Assembly (NCBI GenBank): GCA_031411495.1
Contig: JANOBD010000022.1
Location: 1 to 64,000, forward strand
Source: JANOBD01 sp031411495
Lineage (GTDB): Bacteria > Planctomycetota > Phycisphaerae > Tepidisphaerales > Tepidisphaeraceae
DNA length: 64,000 bases
Direction: 5' to 3'
Shown: in pieces, positions 1 to 10,376 of the stretch
Layout of the letters: each line of letters opens with the position of its first letter
Numbering within the stretch: position 1 is the first letter of the stretch
Translations under genes and position numbers: made by a program
Notes under the pieces: model-generated
Seen by the model: only the letters and a program-made list of their open reading frames with translations
The model's database searches: none
Told to the model about the DNA's origin: nothing

Positions 1-35
1 CGGCAGCGTTTCCGATGCCGCGCGACGCAGCATTC

Positions 36-1934
36 TTACTTCTGTGCTTTAACCCATTCGACGCTTTTCGCCGGGTTGATGAACAACCGCTCGGGATCAT
101 TCTCAAGCGGATTTCCACCTGCGCGAATCCCCTCAATCACTTGTGCAGTGGTAAGCGAAGGCTTGAGCGCGATGAGCTTGGCGGCAAGGTTGGCCACCTG
201 CGGCGCCGCCATCGACGTGCCCGAGAGCTCCATTTTCGTCCCGCCCGGCACGACGCTCTTGATCATCCAGCCGTTGGCGTAGAACTTGCAGCTCTTGCCG
301 CTGCTGGTGAAGACCGCGGGCTTGCCCTCTTCATCGACCGCGCCGACGGTAACGAGGTTCGGTGCCGACAGTCCGGCGGGGATGTACTCGCTGAAATCCA
401 GATCGTTGTTCTCATTTCCCGCGCCGGCGACGAAGAGGATGTCGGGCGCGCTCAGAATCGCGTTCTGGAGCGCATCGCGATGGATCGCGAAGATCTTTCG
501 CGACAACTCGGCGCGCTCTTCGGGCGTCTTGCCGACACCTTTGGCGGCGAGCATCGCCTCGACACTGCCGCGTCCATACCGCCAGCTCATGTTTACCACG
601 CGGACGCCAGCCTTCTTCATGTAGTTGATCGCCGCGACGCTGGAATCCGCCCAGCGCTGCGACGACTCCAGCGTGGGCGTTTCCTGCGGGATCATTTTGT
701 AGTCAAAGGTCTCACGGACATACATCAATCGAGCCAGTGGATTCCCCGCCGACGCAATGCCGGCCACATGCGTGCCGTGTGAGTAGTTGCCGATCAGCGA
801 CAACTCTTCCTGGAACTGCGTGAGCGAATCGCCAGCGAGCGAACGAATGTGCGCGGTGAGCTTCTTCGAATCGTCCGACTCGATGCCGGCCTGCATGTCC
901 ATGCCGCCCTTTAGGTAGTCGAGCAGCGATGGCAGCGGGCTCTTGATCGGCTCAATCGAGAGGAGCGGGCCGCTCGCGTTGCGATGATCCATATCGAACG
1001 CGACGCCGTTGACGTCATCGACAAAGCCGTTGTTGTCGTCGTCCTTTCCGTTCGCGGTTTCGCCCGGATTCGCCCAGAGTTGATTCGGAAACTGCGCGAC
1101 ATCGACGCCGGTATCCCAGATGCCGATCACGACGGGCTTGCCGTCCTTGGTGTTGAGAGCGACTTGGCGCGGCGTCCAGATGTCGGTCTTGGTCCGGCCC
1201 GTACTGCCCGTGAGAATATGATTGTAAACCTCGACGATCAGGGGTGCGTTGGGCACAGCGAACTCGGTCGCAAGCTTCATCATCACGAGTTGCGACGCGA
1301 CTGCACCGGGAATGGACCCGTTCATCTGGGCCACGATCGGATCGACCTGCGACTTGACGGACGATTCGATGAGCTCGCGGCTGATCATCCCGAGCTGTTG
1401 TTTGCGCGTGACCAGATCCTGGCGGATGCGGTCGAGCGGCAAAGGCTTGAGCTTTGCCTCCAGTTCCTGTTTGAACACCGTCTCGTACTTCGCACGATCG
1501 CCGGCGGAGGCCTTCTTGGCGGCGACGTGCGCTTCGAGCGACATGCCGACGGTCAGCTTCTTGTCTTCGTTGGTTTCGAGCGCCTTGAGCTTCGGAATGT
1601 ACGACAGTGCCTCGGCATCGTCGCCGCGAAGATTCGCGGCCGCCTGCAGGAACGTGTAGTACCCTTCGAGCGTCGCGCGATCCTGGATGTCGTACTTGGC
1701 CAGATCCGCTTTCGAATCCGCGACGACGGCGTCCATCAGCGCCTTGAACTTCGCGTCATCGGCGAGAAGTCCGCTCGCGGAGGTATCGATCGGATAACTG
1801 TGGCGCGGAAGCTGGTCGGCGGACTTCACCGCGACCTTGTCCTGCGCGAACGACACGGCCGGCATCGCCGACCCGACAAACAACGCGGCGACGGCGGCAA
1901 TGATCACTCGCCTCATGGTGGACGCACCTTTCAT
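36..1934 (-). CDS. Secreted S8 family (subtilisin-like) serine protease
   Basis: Exported subtilase of 632 residues. A signal peptide (MRRVIIAAVAALFVGSAMPAV, cut near SFAQ) is followed by a prodomain-like helical region of about 220 residues and then the peptidase domain. Catalytic residues in this numbering: Asp274 (GIWDTGVD), His386 (SHGTHVAG), oxyanion Asn507 (GAGNEN) and Ser574 (SGTSMAAP). An acidic GKDDDNNGFVDDVNG stretch just after the Asp motif looks like a calcium-binding loop. The start at 1934 is chosen because AGGAG lies six bases upstream of that ATG; the frame is open 17 codons further but without a ribosome site. No cell-wall anchor or LExRRLLA leader is visible, so it is probably periplasmic or released. 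Substrate unknown. It stands alone, with gatA upstream on the same strand. Confidence 0.9.
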   Translation of the reverse strand: MKGASTMRRVIIAAVAALFVGSAMPAVSFAQDKVAVKSADQLPRHSYPIDTSASGLLADDAKFKALMDAVVADSKADLAKYDIQDRATLEGYYTFLQAAANLRGDDAEALSYIPKLKALETNEDKKLTVGMSLEAHVAAKKASAGDRAKYETVFKQELEAKLKPLPLDRIRQDLVTRKQQLGMISRELIESSVKSQVDPIVAQMNGSIPGAVASQLVMMKLATEFAVPNAPLIVEVYNHILTGSTGRTKTDIWTPRQVALNTKDGKPVVIGIWDTGVDVAQFPNQLWANPGETANGKDDDNNGFVDDVNGVAFDMDHRNASGPLLSIEPIKSPLPSLLDYLKGGMDMQAGIESDDSKKLTAHIRSLAGDSLTQFQEELSLIGNYSHGTHVAGIASAGNPLARLMYVRETFDYKMIPQETPTLESSQRWADSSVAAINYMKKAGVRVVNMSWRYGRGSVEAMLAAKGVGKTPEERAELSRKIFAIHRDALQNAILSAPDILFVAGAGNENNDLDFSEYIPAGLSAPNLVTVGAVDEEGKPAVFTSSGKSCKFYANGWMIKSVVPGGTKMELSGTSMAAPQVANLAAKLIALKPSLTTAQVIEGIRAGGNPLENDPERLFINPAKSVEWVKAQK

Positions 1935-2064
1935 CTGGATCTCCTGGTTCGTGGTTACTGACAGAAAGATCTTCGCGTCAATCAATGATAAATCAAGTCA
2001 AAAATCAACGATCTATTGGAATGGCCCTTTACGCGATCTTCACACTTTGCCGAATTGGAGATCC

Positions 2065-3540
<1,476 letters not shown>

Positions 3541-3610
3541 AGACCGACTGTTGTAGCGATCGAAGCATCCAAGGGAAAGCTGGAGTAATCGCGCACGTCT
3601 GCCGCGTGGC

Positions 3611-3630
3611 CGGCCCGCTTAAGCGGGCCG
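3611..3630. repeat. Perfect 20-bp palindrome
   Basis: CGGCCCGCTT followed directly by AAGCGGGCCG, a gapless perfect palindrome in the short gap between the DUF1579-like gene (its 3' side) and gatA. It could act as a hairpin downstream of the minus-strand gene at 3653, but no T-run follows, so it is more like an extragenic palindrome than a canonical intrinsic terminator. Confidence 0.6.
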
Positions 3631-3652
3631 ACCAGAAGCCGTTTCAATTCGA

Positions 3653-4192
3653 TTATGGTTTCGCGCCTGTCGCGCCCGGCTGATCCCGCTTCCAGGTGCC
3701 GTCCATGATCTGGCTCCACTTGCCATCCGTGTTCAGCTCGACCACCCACCGGTATTCATCCGCCGAGGTGAACGTGGTCGTCTGCCGCACCTTCGGAAGT
3801 TCTTCGTTGCCGATCGGGCTGTAGCCGAACTTGAAGACCTTGCCATCTTCCGTCTCGACGCGGTACGTGCTCACCGCGCCGTCCATCGCATAGCTCGTGG
3901 TCGTCAGGCAGCCGTGCTTGGCGTCGTAGCTGAACATCGACAGGTAACGTTGATATTTCGCGGCACCCTCGCCCACCCACGTCTGGCCGGAGAGATGGGT
4001 GTTGTTGAGCACCCACTGGTTGATGTTGTGCGCCACCAGCGGATTGCCTCCCGCCCAGGTGGCGTGGATCGTCCATTCGCCGGCGAACGGGTCGAACACA
4101 TGTACATCCGGCTTCGCATCCGGCCCGGCTCCGAGCGCAGCGACGACGAGACCCATTACGGACAAACGCTTTGCGATCATTCGGCAATTCAT
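3653..4192 (-). CDS. Secreted DUF1579-like beta-barrel protein
   Basis: Protein of 179 residues with a short export signal (MIAKRLSVMGLVVAALGAG) and one small domain. The pattern FDPFAGEWTIHATW, LSGQTWVGEG, YLSMFSYDAKHGCLTTTSYAMDG resembles DUF1579/lipocalin-like proteins that begin with a 'GEW' strand; no catalytic motif is visible. The ATG at 4192 is chosen because AGGAG (complement of 4201-4205) sits eight bases upstream; an in-frame GTG at 4201 overlaps that ribosome site and is unlikely. It follows the ArsR and SRPBCC genes on the same strand, a grouping often seen around SRPBCC proteins, but a shared job is only inferred. Confidence 0.65.
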   Translation of the reverse strand: MNCRMIAKRLSVMGLVVAALGAGPDAKPDVHVFDPFAGEWTIHATWAGGNPLVAHNINQWVLNNTHLSGQTWVGEGAAKYQRYLSMFSYDAKHGCLTTTSYAMDGAVSTYRVETEDGKVFKFGYSPIGNEELPKVRQTTTFTSADEYRWVVELNTDGKWSQIMDGTWKRDQPGATGAKP

Positions 4193-4216
4193 ATCGATCA
4201 CTCCTGTTTGGTTTCC

Positions 4217-4744
4217 CTATTCCTGGCGTGGCGCATCGAGATTCAATTTCAGCGCGTTCTGCGTTCTGGTGGTCTTGGGGAGCATGAAGGTCATCGCCAT
4301 CATCATCGCGTTGCCGAACTTCGTGCCGGCCGGCACCTTGCTGGTTTCGATGAGGATCTTGTAGAGCCCGAGAATCTTCGGCCAGCTGGTTTCGACGCTC
4401 TTGTAGGTCTTGGTCTGGCCTTCAAAGCGCGAGTGGTTGACGATGACGCGGGTCGACGCGCCGCGCGATTCGAGATTCCATTCGACCAGCGTCGGCTCAT
4501 CTTTCTGCATCGAGAAGCGGAAGGTGTGAACCAGCCGGCGCGGCACTTCCACCTCGAGCACCTTGCCGAGCACGAAGGTGTGGCTACCCGAGCGGCTGCG
4601 ATAGGTGATCGTCTCGCCGGGCGAGAGATTTCCGTTGAGGTAGGTGCCGAACATCGCGTGGTGCGGGATGCCCTTCTTGAAGAGCTCGGCCCACACGCGG
4701 TCGATGGGGGCGTGGATATCGATCTGGAACGTTTTGTCGATCAT
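4217..4744 (-). CDS. SRPBCC (START-like, AHSA1-type) domain protein
   Basis: Single-domain protein of 175 residues of the Bet v1-like/SRPBCC fold, which forms a hydrophobic ligand pocket. The N-terminus (KTFQIDIHAPIDRVWAEL) is the usual first strand and helix, and the centre (PGETITYRS, VLEVEVPRRLVHTFRF, TLVEWNLESRG) is typical of AHSA1-type members. No enzyme activity can be assigned. It lies directly downstream of an ArsR-type repressor on the same strand; in many bacteria ArsR and AHSA1-like genes form a two-gene unit in which the regulator controls the pocket protein. The intergenic gap of 83 bp holds a heptamer repeat array. Confidence 0.8.
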   Translation of the reverse strand: MIDKTFQIDIHAPIDRVWAELFKKGIPHHAMFGTYLNGNLSPGETITYRSRSGSHTFVLGKVLEVEVPRRLVHTFRFSMQKDEPTLVEWNLESRGASTRVIVNHSRFEGQTKTYKSVETSWPKILGLYKILIETSKVPAGTKFGNAMMMAMTFMLPKTTRTQNALKLNLDAPRQE

Positions 4745-4760
4745 GTCAGCTTCCAGGGAT

Positions 4761-4802
4761 TCAGAGGTCAGGAAACAGAGATCAGAGGTCAGAAGTCAGT
4801 TC
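4761..4802. repeat. 7-bp tandem array, unit near TCAGARG
   Basis: Six consecutive heptamers (TCAGAGG, TCAGGAA, ACAGAGA, TCAGAGG, TCAGAAG, TCAGTTC) between the ArsR gene and the SRPBCC gene. The unit matches the large array at 19861. Confidence 0.75.
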
Positions 4803-4827
4803 GGCTATGAGGTATGCATTTCGCATT

Positions 4828-5214
4828 TCATTCCGTTTCCGCATCCTTCTTCGCCTGCCCGAGCATTTCCGCCCAGCCATGTTCTTCGGGCTGGACCCAG
4901 CGGGTGAGCGCCTGATGGAGCGGGACGACATTGAGATAGTTGTGCCGCTCGCGTCCCTCGCGGCGGGCGACGACCAGCTTTGCCCTGGCCAGCACCGAGA
5001 GATGCTGCATCACCGCAAAGCGCGACAGCGATTTGAACTTCGCCGCGATTTGCCCGGTGGTGAGCGGCTTTTCGCGGAGAAAGTCGAGGATTTTCCGGCG
5101 GACCCGCGAAGACATCGCCGCGAAGACGCGGTCCTCGGCGATCGAGTTTTTGACGATCGAACTGCGATCGGCGGCCTCGGGTGGAGTTGATGAGGATGAG
5201 GCCGCCGATCGCAT
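4828..5214 (-). CDS. ArsR-family winged-helix repressor
   Basis: Regulator of 128 residues. After a variable 25-residue N-terminus comes the ArsR core: EDRVFAAMSSRVRRKILDFL, then LTTGQIAAKFK and FAVMQHLSVLARAKLVVARR (recognition helix) and a wing (EGRERHNYLNVVPLHQAL). No metal-binding cysteine pattern (CxC, or His/Asp clusters) is present, so it is probably of the SRPBCC-associated subgroup rather than a metal sensor. The ATG at 5214 has no Shine-Dalgarno; a palindrome begins two bases upstream of it (see next entry). The reading frame continues upstream, antisense to korB, but that part has shadow-like composition. Likely autoregulatory and controlling the SRPBCC gene downstream. Confidence 0.85.
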   Translation of the reverse strand: MRSAASSSSTPPEAADRSSIVKNSIAEDRVFAAMSSRVRRKILDFLREKPLTTGQIAAKFKSLSRFAVMQHLSVLARAKLVVARREGRERHNYLNVVPLHQALTRWVQPEEHGWAEMLGQAKKDAETE

Positions 5215-5215
5215 G

Positions 5216-5233
5216 TGTGATATTTTTATCACA
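5216..5233. promoter_or_regulatory. Candidate ArsR operator
   Basis: TGTGATA-TTTT-TATCACA, a perfect 7-bp inverted repeat with four-base spacer, AT-rich in a GC-rich surround, placed immediately upstream of the ArsR start codon. Size, symmetry and position fit an autoregulatory operator that could block both initiation complex and polymerase. Assignment to this ArsR is an inference. Confidence 0.5.
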
Positions 5234-5323
5234 TGTTTCGGCGGCGTCAATCCCGAATTGCGAGCAATTTCAACGACCCGCACCTCCACCACCGCGCCCG
5301 CGCTGCCGGGGCGCGATGGGTCT

Positions 5324-6352
5324 CTAGCGGACTTCCCAGGGTTCGGGTCCGTCGATGAGCCGGGCGAGATCCCCGTCGCCGAAACGCGTGCGTGCCTTGT
5401 CCAACTGGCTGTGAACCGTCTCGTTGTATCGCTCGCGATCGATGCAGCGCAGAACGCCCATCGGTTCCGGGAACTGGGGATGGCGCATCCGGCTGAGCAG
5501 GAAGTGGAGGGATGGATCGACGATCGTCTCATCGTGGACGAGCACGTTTTCGCGAGGGGCGCCGGCGAGGTCGACCACGGCCGGCGTGAATCGATCGAGC
5601 GTGATTCCCTTTTCGCTGCCGGGGCTGCCAAAGACCATGGGCTTCCCGTGCTCGAGCAGAAGCGTCGTCTGGGCGCGGCTCGATTTCTCCGTCGCGTATT
5701 CGAAGGCGCCGTCGTTGAAGATGTTGCAGTTCTGGTAGATCTCCAAGAACGCGGTGCCGACGTGCTTTGCGGCGCGCTCGAGGACGTACTCGAGGTGTTT
5801 GAGGTCGCGATCGATCGAGCGGGCGACAAAGCTCGCCTCGGCGGCAATGGCAACGCTTGCCGGTCGGAGCGGCGTGTCCGGCGAGCCCATCGGGGCGCTC
5901 TTGGTGACTTTGCCCAATTCGCTCGTGGGGCTGTACTGGCCTTTGGTCAGGCCATAAATGCGGTTGTTGAACAACAGGATTTTCAGATCGACGTTTCGAC
6001 GCATCAGGTGAATGAAGTGATTGCCGCCGATGGAGAGCGCATCGCCGTCGCCGGTGACGACCCAGACATTCAGGTCCGGACGGGCGAGTTTCAACCCTGT
6101 CGCGATGGCGGGCGCACGGCCGTGAATGGAGTGCATGCCGTAGGTATTCATGTAATACGGGAACCGGCTCGAGCAGCCGATGCCGCTCACGAAGACGGTT
6201 TTGGCAGGGTTGATCGCCAGCTTGGCGAAGGTCTTCTTCACCGCGGCGAGGATCGCGTAGTCGCCGCATCCCGGGCACCATCGGATCGCCTGGTCACTGG
6301 CGTAATCGGCTGCCGTCAGAGGCACAACATTCACGGGGGCTTGAGTATTCAT
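5324..6352 (-). CDS. korB: 2-oxoacid:ferredoxin oxidoreductase, beta subunit
   Basis: Thiamine-diphosphate-binding beta subunit (342 residues) of a 2-oxoglutarate-type ferredoxin oxidoreductase, the enzyme that oxidatively decarboxylates a 2-oxoacid to the CoA thioester while reducing ferredoxin. Visible motifs: RWCPGCGDYAILAAVKK, SGIGCSSRFPYY, the TPP motif GDGDALSIGGNH continuing to NNRIYGLTKGQYSPTS, and IYQNCNIFNDGAF. These are those of KorB. Start at 6352 (MNTQAPVNVVPLTAADY) matches family N-termini; a further 18 open codons upstream do not. It lies 68 bp after korA and forms a two-gene unit. No separate ferredoxin subunit is nearby. 2-oxoglutarate is the likeliest substrate but pyruvate or branched-chain acids cannot be excluded. 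Confidence 0.92.
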   Translation of the reverse strand: MNTQAPVNVVPLTAADYASDQAIRWCPGCGDYAILAAVKKTFAKLAINPAKTVFVSGIGCSSRFPYYMNTYGMHSIHGRAPAIATGLKLARPDLNVWVVTGDGDALSIGGNHFIHLMRRNVDLKILLFNNRIYGLTKGQYSPTSELGKVTKSAPMGSPDTPLRPASVAIAAEASFVARSIDRDLKHLEYVLERAAKHVGTAFLEIYQNCNIFNDGAFEYATEKSSRAQTTLLLEHGKPMVFGSPGSEKGITLDRFTPAVVDLAGAPRENVLVHDETIVDPSLHFLLSRMRHPQFPEPMGVLRCIDRERYNETVHSQLDKARTRFGDGDLARLIDGPEPWEVR

Positions 6353-6420
6353 AAGAGAACCGTCTTTTCGTATTCGCTTCCAGACGCGACCGGATTCATC
6401 CGCCATCGATCATGCCACTC

Positions 6421-8352
6421 TCAGCCGGCCGCGCTTGAGAGGACCGGGTCTGCGGGGGCGAGCCGCGGCGACTCGCCGGCCGCGATCTGCCGCACGCCGC
6501 GTCGAATCTCCGCGATCGTGAACGGCTGGCCACGCACTTTCGTCAGTGGCTTGGCGTCGACGAGGTACGTTGATCGCAGGATCATCGCCAGTTGCCCGGT
6601 GTTGAGTTCGGGCACCAAGATGTGATCAAACTGCGCGAGCAACTCGCCGAGTTTCGCCGGCAGCGGATTCAAGTAGCGGATATGGCAGGCCGAGACATCG
6701 ACGCCTTCCTTTTGCATCTCGAGGACGGCGGCCTTGATCGAGCCGAACGTCCCGCCCCATCCGACGACCAGCACCGACCCGCTCGGCTTGCCGGTCAGGA
6801 TCATGTCGGAGCCCACCGGCTTGATCCCCGCGACCTTGGCGGCGCGCATCCGCACCATGTGTTCATGATTGGCCGGTTCGTAGCAGACGCTGCCGGTCAC
6901 ATCCTGTTTTTCGATTCCACCGATGCGATGTTCCAGTCCCGGCGTGCCCGGCAGCGCCCAGGGTCGGACCAGGTCGGCATTCCGAAGGTAAGGCATGAAG
7001 CCGGACGGATCGTTGGGCGCCGTGGGATGCGTGATCTCGATCTTTGGCAGTTGGTTTACATCCGGCAAGCGCCACGGTTCCGAACCGTTGGCGATAAAGC
7101 CATCGCTGAGCAGCAGCACGGGCGTCATGTATCGCGTCGCGACGGCAAACGCTTCGATCGCGGCGTGGAAGCAGTCGCTGGGTGAACACGCGGCGATGAC
7201 CGGCACCGGGCACTCGCCGTTGCGGCCGAAAAGCGACTGTAGTAAATCCGCCTGCTCCGTTTTGGTAGGCAATCCCGTGCTGGGTCCGCCGCGCTGCACA
7301 TTGATGACCACCAGAGGAAGCTCGGTCATCACGGCCAGGCCGATCCCTTCCTGCTTGAGAGCGATGCCCGGCCCGCTGCTGCCGGTCACGCCCAGCGATC
7401 CGCCGAGGCTCGCGCCGATGGCCGCGCCGACGGCGGCAATTTCGTCCTCGGCCTGGAACGTGATGACGTCGTAGTTCTTGTATCCGGCAAGCTGATGAAG
7501 AATGTCGCTCGCCGGCGTGATCGGATAGCTGCAGTAGACGAGCTGTTTTCCGGAGAGCTTCGCGGCGGCGACCATCCCGATGGCGAGCGCTTCGTTCCCG
7601 GTGATCTTGCGGTAGCGTCCCGGCTCGAGCGAAGCTCGCGGCACCTGGTAGTGCTCGTTGAACAGTTCGGCGGTTTCCCCGAAGTGGTAGCCCGCCTCGA
7701 GCGCCAGTTGATTCGCTTTCGCCGCATCCGGCTGCTTGCGGCCGAACTTGGTCTCGATGAACGTCCGGGTCGTTTCCATCGGCCGCCCGAACAGCCAGTA
7801 GCACAGACCCAGCGCGAACATGTTCTTGCAGCGGTCGATCTCCTTGGCGCTCAAGCCTGTATCCTTCGCGGCCTCGGCAGTGAGTTTATTGATCGGCACC
7901 CGGATCAATCGGTAGCTGGTGAGCGTTCCATCTTCCAGCGGATTGCTCGCATAACCCGCCTTCTTCAGGTCGGTGGCGGCGAACGCGTCCTCGTTCACGA
8001 TGATGGTGCCCCCATCGCGCACACTTCCGAGATTGGACCGCAGCGCCGCCGGGTTCATCGCCACGAGCGCGTCGACGGCGTCGCCGGGCGTGAAGATATC
8101 GGTGGAGGAGAAATGGATTTGAAATCCGCTCACGCCGGCCGGCGTCCCGGCGGGTGCGCGGATTTCAGCAGGAAAGTCCGGAAATGTGCTGATGTCATTC
8201 CCGAAGATCGCGGACGTATCGGTGAACTGCGTTCCCGCCAGTTGCATCCCGTCACCCGAATCGCCGCAGAAGCGAATCGTGACGCTCTGGAGCGTTGTCA
8301 GACGCCGTCCGTTGACTGGAACAGCCCCTTCCGCTTGGGTCTCTGATTTCAT
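6421..8352 (-). CDS. korA: 2-oxoacid:ferredoxin oxidoreductase, fused gamma-alpha subunit
   Basis: Large subunit of 643 residues carrying a gamma domain (FCGDSGDGMQLAGTQFTDTS, FPDFPAEIRAPAGT, VNEDAF) followed by the alpha domain (YCSYPITPASDILHQLA, FQAEDEIAAVGAAIGASLGG, TGSSGPGIALKQEGIGLAV, NVQRGGPSTGLPTKTEQADL) and a C-terminal VVGWGGTFGSIKAAV segment. This is the standard two-subunit KorAB arrangement with the gamma part fused in front. The start at 8352 (MKSETQAEG) is preceded by AGGGA six bases upstream; the 87 open codons further upstream have no family similarity. Together with korB it would feed reduced ferredoxin and the acyl-CoA into central metabolism. Confidence 0.92.
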   Translation of the reverse strand: MKSETQAEGAVPVNGRRLTTLQSVTIRFCGDSGDGMQLAGTQFTDTSAIFGNDISTFPDFPAEIRAPAGTPAGVSGFQIHFSSTDIFTPGDAVDALVAMNPAALRSNLGSVRDGGTIIVNEDAFAATDLKKAGYASNPLEDGTLTSYRLIRVPINKLTAEAAKDTGLSAKEIDRCKNMFALGLCYWLFGRPMETTRTFIETKFGRKQPDAAKANQLALEAGYHFGETAELFNEHYQVPRASLEPGRYRKITGNEALAIGMVAAAKLSGKQLVYCSYPITPASDILHQLAGYKNYDVITFQAEDEIAAVGAAIGASLGGSLGVTGSSGPGIALKQEGIGLAVMTELPLVVINVQRGGPSTGLPTKTEQADLLQSLFGRNGECPVPVIAACSPSDCFHAAIEAFAVATRYMTPVLLLSDGFIANGSEPWRLPDVNQLPKIEITHPTAPNDPSGFMPYLRNADLVRPWALPGTPGLEHRIGGIEKQDVTGSVCYEPANHEHMVRMRAAKVAGIKPVGSDMILTGKPSGSVLVVGWGGTFGSIKAAVLEMQKEGVDVSACHIRYLNPLPAKLGELLAQFDHILVPELNTGQLAMILRSTYLVDAKPLTKVRGQPFTIAEIRRGVRQIAAGESPRLAPADPVLSSAAG

Positions 8353-8640
8353 TGTGATTCCCTGCAGGTAGAAATGGTGCCTGTGAAGCCGCCCCGATTC
8401 TAATACGCCGCAACCCCATCGCAATGAATTGTTGTGCGGCAGGCCGCCTCGATTCTCTTTCAATATGCGTGCCGGTTCGGAGCGAGGCAGGCCAATAGTC
8501 ACACCGTTGGCCGCGAAAAATGCATTGCCCAACTGCGATCCCCTGTGTAGGAGACAACCACGACTGAGCAGTCGTCGCGTGCCGCGCCGGCCGATGATCA
8601 CGCGAAAGGTCATGAACGCGTTCGGAAAGCGATCGATCGT

Positions 8641-9078
8641 TCAGCCGGAGATGCCAAGCAGCGAAGCAAGCGCTTCAGGCACCAGTCGATGCTGCTGATC
8701 GAACGACTTTACACTTCGCCATACGACACGCATCGGAGCGCCGTCGTGTTCGAATGCCTCGATGCTGTCACGGGCATAGATCGAACGGTCGATGAGTTCA
8801 CAGGAGAAGACGAAGACGATCTCGTGTCCGGCTCGGCCATCGCACTCGAAGATGTTTTCAAGTACGGCGACCTGACGGACACTCGCGATCTCGGTGTGTA
8901 GCTCCTCGCGCAGTTCACGCGCAACCGCGTCGGCCGCATGCTCACCCGGCTCCACGCCGCCGCCGAGCGAGCGGTAATAGTGGTCGCGCTTCACCCTATC
9001 GTATCCTTCGAAGACGAGCAGATCGTCGCCTCGGCGGACGATCGCGATGGAAATGACGCGGATGCGGTCGGGCGGCAT
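8641..9078 (-). CDS. Nudix hydrolase
   Basis: Small Nudix-fold protein (145 residues from the ATG at 9078) that would cleave nucleoside-diphosphate-linked compounds. The Nudix box is GGGVEPGEHAADAVARELREE, with the Gx5Ex7REUxEE core intact, but the glycine normally two positions after EE is replaced (EELHTEI). Flanking strands (RVISIAIVRRGDDLLVFEG, VAVLENIFECDGRAGHEIVFVFSC) are typical of MutT-like members. An alternative GTG start at 9114 would leave only nine bases to the divergent GH16 gene and has a ribosome site that is too close, so 9078 is preferred but not certain. The 288 bp between this gene and korA hold no gene that I can recognise. Confidence 0.8.
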   Translation of the reverse strand: MPPDRIRVISIAIVRRGDDLLVFEGYDRVKRDHYYRSLGGGVEPGEHAADAVARELREELHTEIASVRQVAVLENIFECDGRAGHEIVFVFSCELIDRSIYARDSIEAFEHDGAPMRVVWRSVKSFDQQHRLVPEALASLLGISG

Positions 9079-9123
9079 CGCGAGGATCTTTACGTCCGCG
9101 GACGCGATTGTCACACTCCGTCC

Positions 9124-10347
9124 ATGCGAACCCCACTGGCGACTGCCGTTTTTACCTGCGTCCTGATCTCCAGCGTTTCATTCGCGCAGACGACTGCGCC
9201 GCTCAAGGATGCGACCTTCCTCGTCACGCCGTCCGCATCCTGGTCGCTCACGTGGAGCGATGAGTTCGACGGTACCGCGCTCGACACGGCCAAGTGGACG
9301 CTCAACCTGCCCTGGCCCGGGACCGACGGCACGCATCGCCATCACAACGATCTCTATGCCGGCTATATCCAGGACGATGACGTGAAAGTCGCCGACGGTT
9401 CGCTGCAGCTCTCGACGCAGATGCGTGACGTGAAGGACGCCAATGGCAAGCTGTATCACTACACGCAGGCGATGGTCACCACGAGCGGGAAGTTCGAACA
9501 GACGTACGGCTACTTCGAAGTGCGCGTGAAGCTTCCCGCGGAAGCCGGACCGGGATTGTGGCCGGCGTTCTGGACGCTCTCCAATGGCTGGCCGCCGGAG
9601 ATGGACATCTGCGAAGTGTGGACCAGCACCAACCGCTCGCACCAGGGACTCGCTTATCGCAACAAGGACGGCAAAGTCGCGTGGGACGACACCAACGAAA
9701 GCCGTCCGCTGCCCAGCGGCTGGACGACGTACGGGATGGAGTGGGGACCGGGCTACCAGGTCTACAACGTCGACGGCCGGGTGACGAAGCGCGTCTTCGG
9801 CGAGTGGACGACGGACGTGCCTCACTACCTTTTGCTCAACAGCGGCGTAGCCGCCGATCTACCGCCTACCAACGCCACGGTTTTCCCGAACACGTTTTTT
9901 GTCGACTACGTGCGCGTCTACGCTCGAAAGTCCACCGCGGCCGTCCTCAACGGCGATTTCGAAATCGACTCGCTCTGGCCCTGGACACGCTATGGCAACG
10001 TGAGTTTGGTCGACTATGCGAAGCTGCAGGGCAAGCAGTCGCTGCGCGTCGACGGCCCGAACTCTGCCGCCGAGCAACAGATGTACGGACTGAAACCGCA
10101 CGCGAAATACGCGCTCTCGGCAACGGTTCGAGCCGGTGTCGGCGGCGCCGACCTGCGCCTCGGTGTCAAGAACTTCGGCGGCGCGGGCGAGTGCTACGTC
10201 ATCGCCGGCGCGACGACGCCGACAACGCCGAAGGTGATCTTCGAAACCGGCGACTCGACAACCGCCACGATCTACTGCTACGCACCCGACGAGAAGAGCT
10301 GGGGCTACTTCGATGACGTCAAGCTCGAGGAAGCGAACCAAAAGTAG
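9124..10347 (+). CDS. Secreted GH16 family glycoside hydrolase with C-terminal carbohydrate-binding-like domain
   Basis: Exported protein of 407 residues. Signal peptide MRTPLATAVFTCVLISSVSFA, then a GH16 domain from about residue 38 to 275. The catalytic motif is Glu159-Met-Asp161-Ile-Cys-Glu164, with Glu159 as nucleophile and Glu164 as acid/base; surrounding GLWPAFWTLSNGWPPEMDICEV, YGMEWGPGYQVYNVDGR and FFVDYVRVYA are typical of GH16 beta-glucanases. Residues about 285-405 (NGDFEIDSLWPWTRYG, KLQGKQSLRVDGP, YFDDVKLEE) form a beta-sandwich domain like CBM4_9-type binding modules. It probably attacks laminarin-, lichenin-, agar- or carrageenan-like galactans or glucans; the exact substrate cannot be read from the sequence. 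Confidence 0.9.
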   Translation: MRTPLATAVFTCVLISSVSFAQTTAPLKDATFLVTPSASWSLTWSDEFDGTALDTAKWTLNLPWPGTDGTHRHHNDLYAGYIQDDDVKVADGSLQLSTQMRDVKDANGKLYHYTQAMVTTSGKFEQTYGYFEVRVKLPAEAGPGLWPAFWTLSNGWPPEMDICEVWTSTNRSHQGLAYRNKDGKVAWDDTNESRPLPSGWTTYGMEWGPGYQVYNVDGRVTKRVFGEWTTDVPHYLLLNSGVAADLPPTNATVFPNTFFVDYVRVYARKSTAAVLNGDFEIDSLWPWTRYGNVSLVDYAKLQGKQSLRVDGPNSAAEQQMYGLKPHAKYALSATVRAGVGGADLRLGVKNFGGAGECYVIAGATTPTTPKVIFETGDSTTATIYCYAPDEKSWGYFDDVKLEEANQK

Positions 10348-10376
10348 TCCCTCTCTTTGAACACATCGCTCCCGGA

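Noticed and set aside
4828..5853. 341-residue protein containing the ArsR domain
   Set aside because: The part upstream of 5214 is antisense to korB and of shadow composition (Ser/Arg/Pro-rich); only the C-terminal 128 residues form a real protein.
4940..6625. Long plus-strand open frame of about 560 codons over korB and korA
   Set aside because: It is antisense to genes with strong family motifs and has no recognisable domains; the high GC content produces such shadow frames. The same applies to long antisense frames at 34687-36504, 37472-39157 and 55733-57442.
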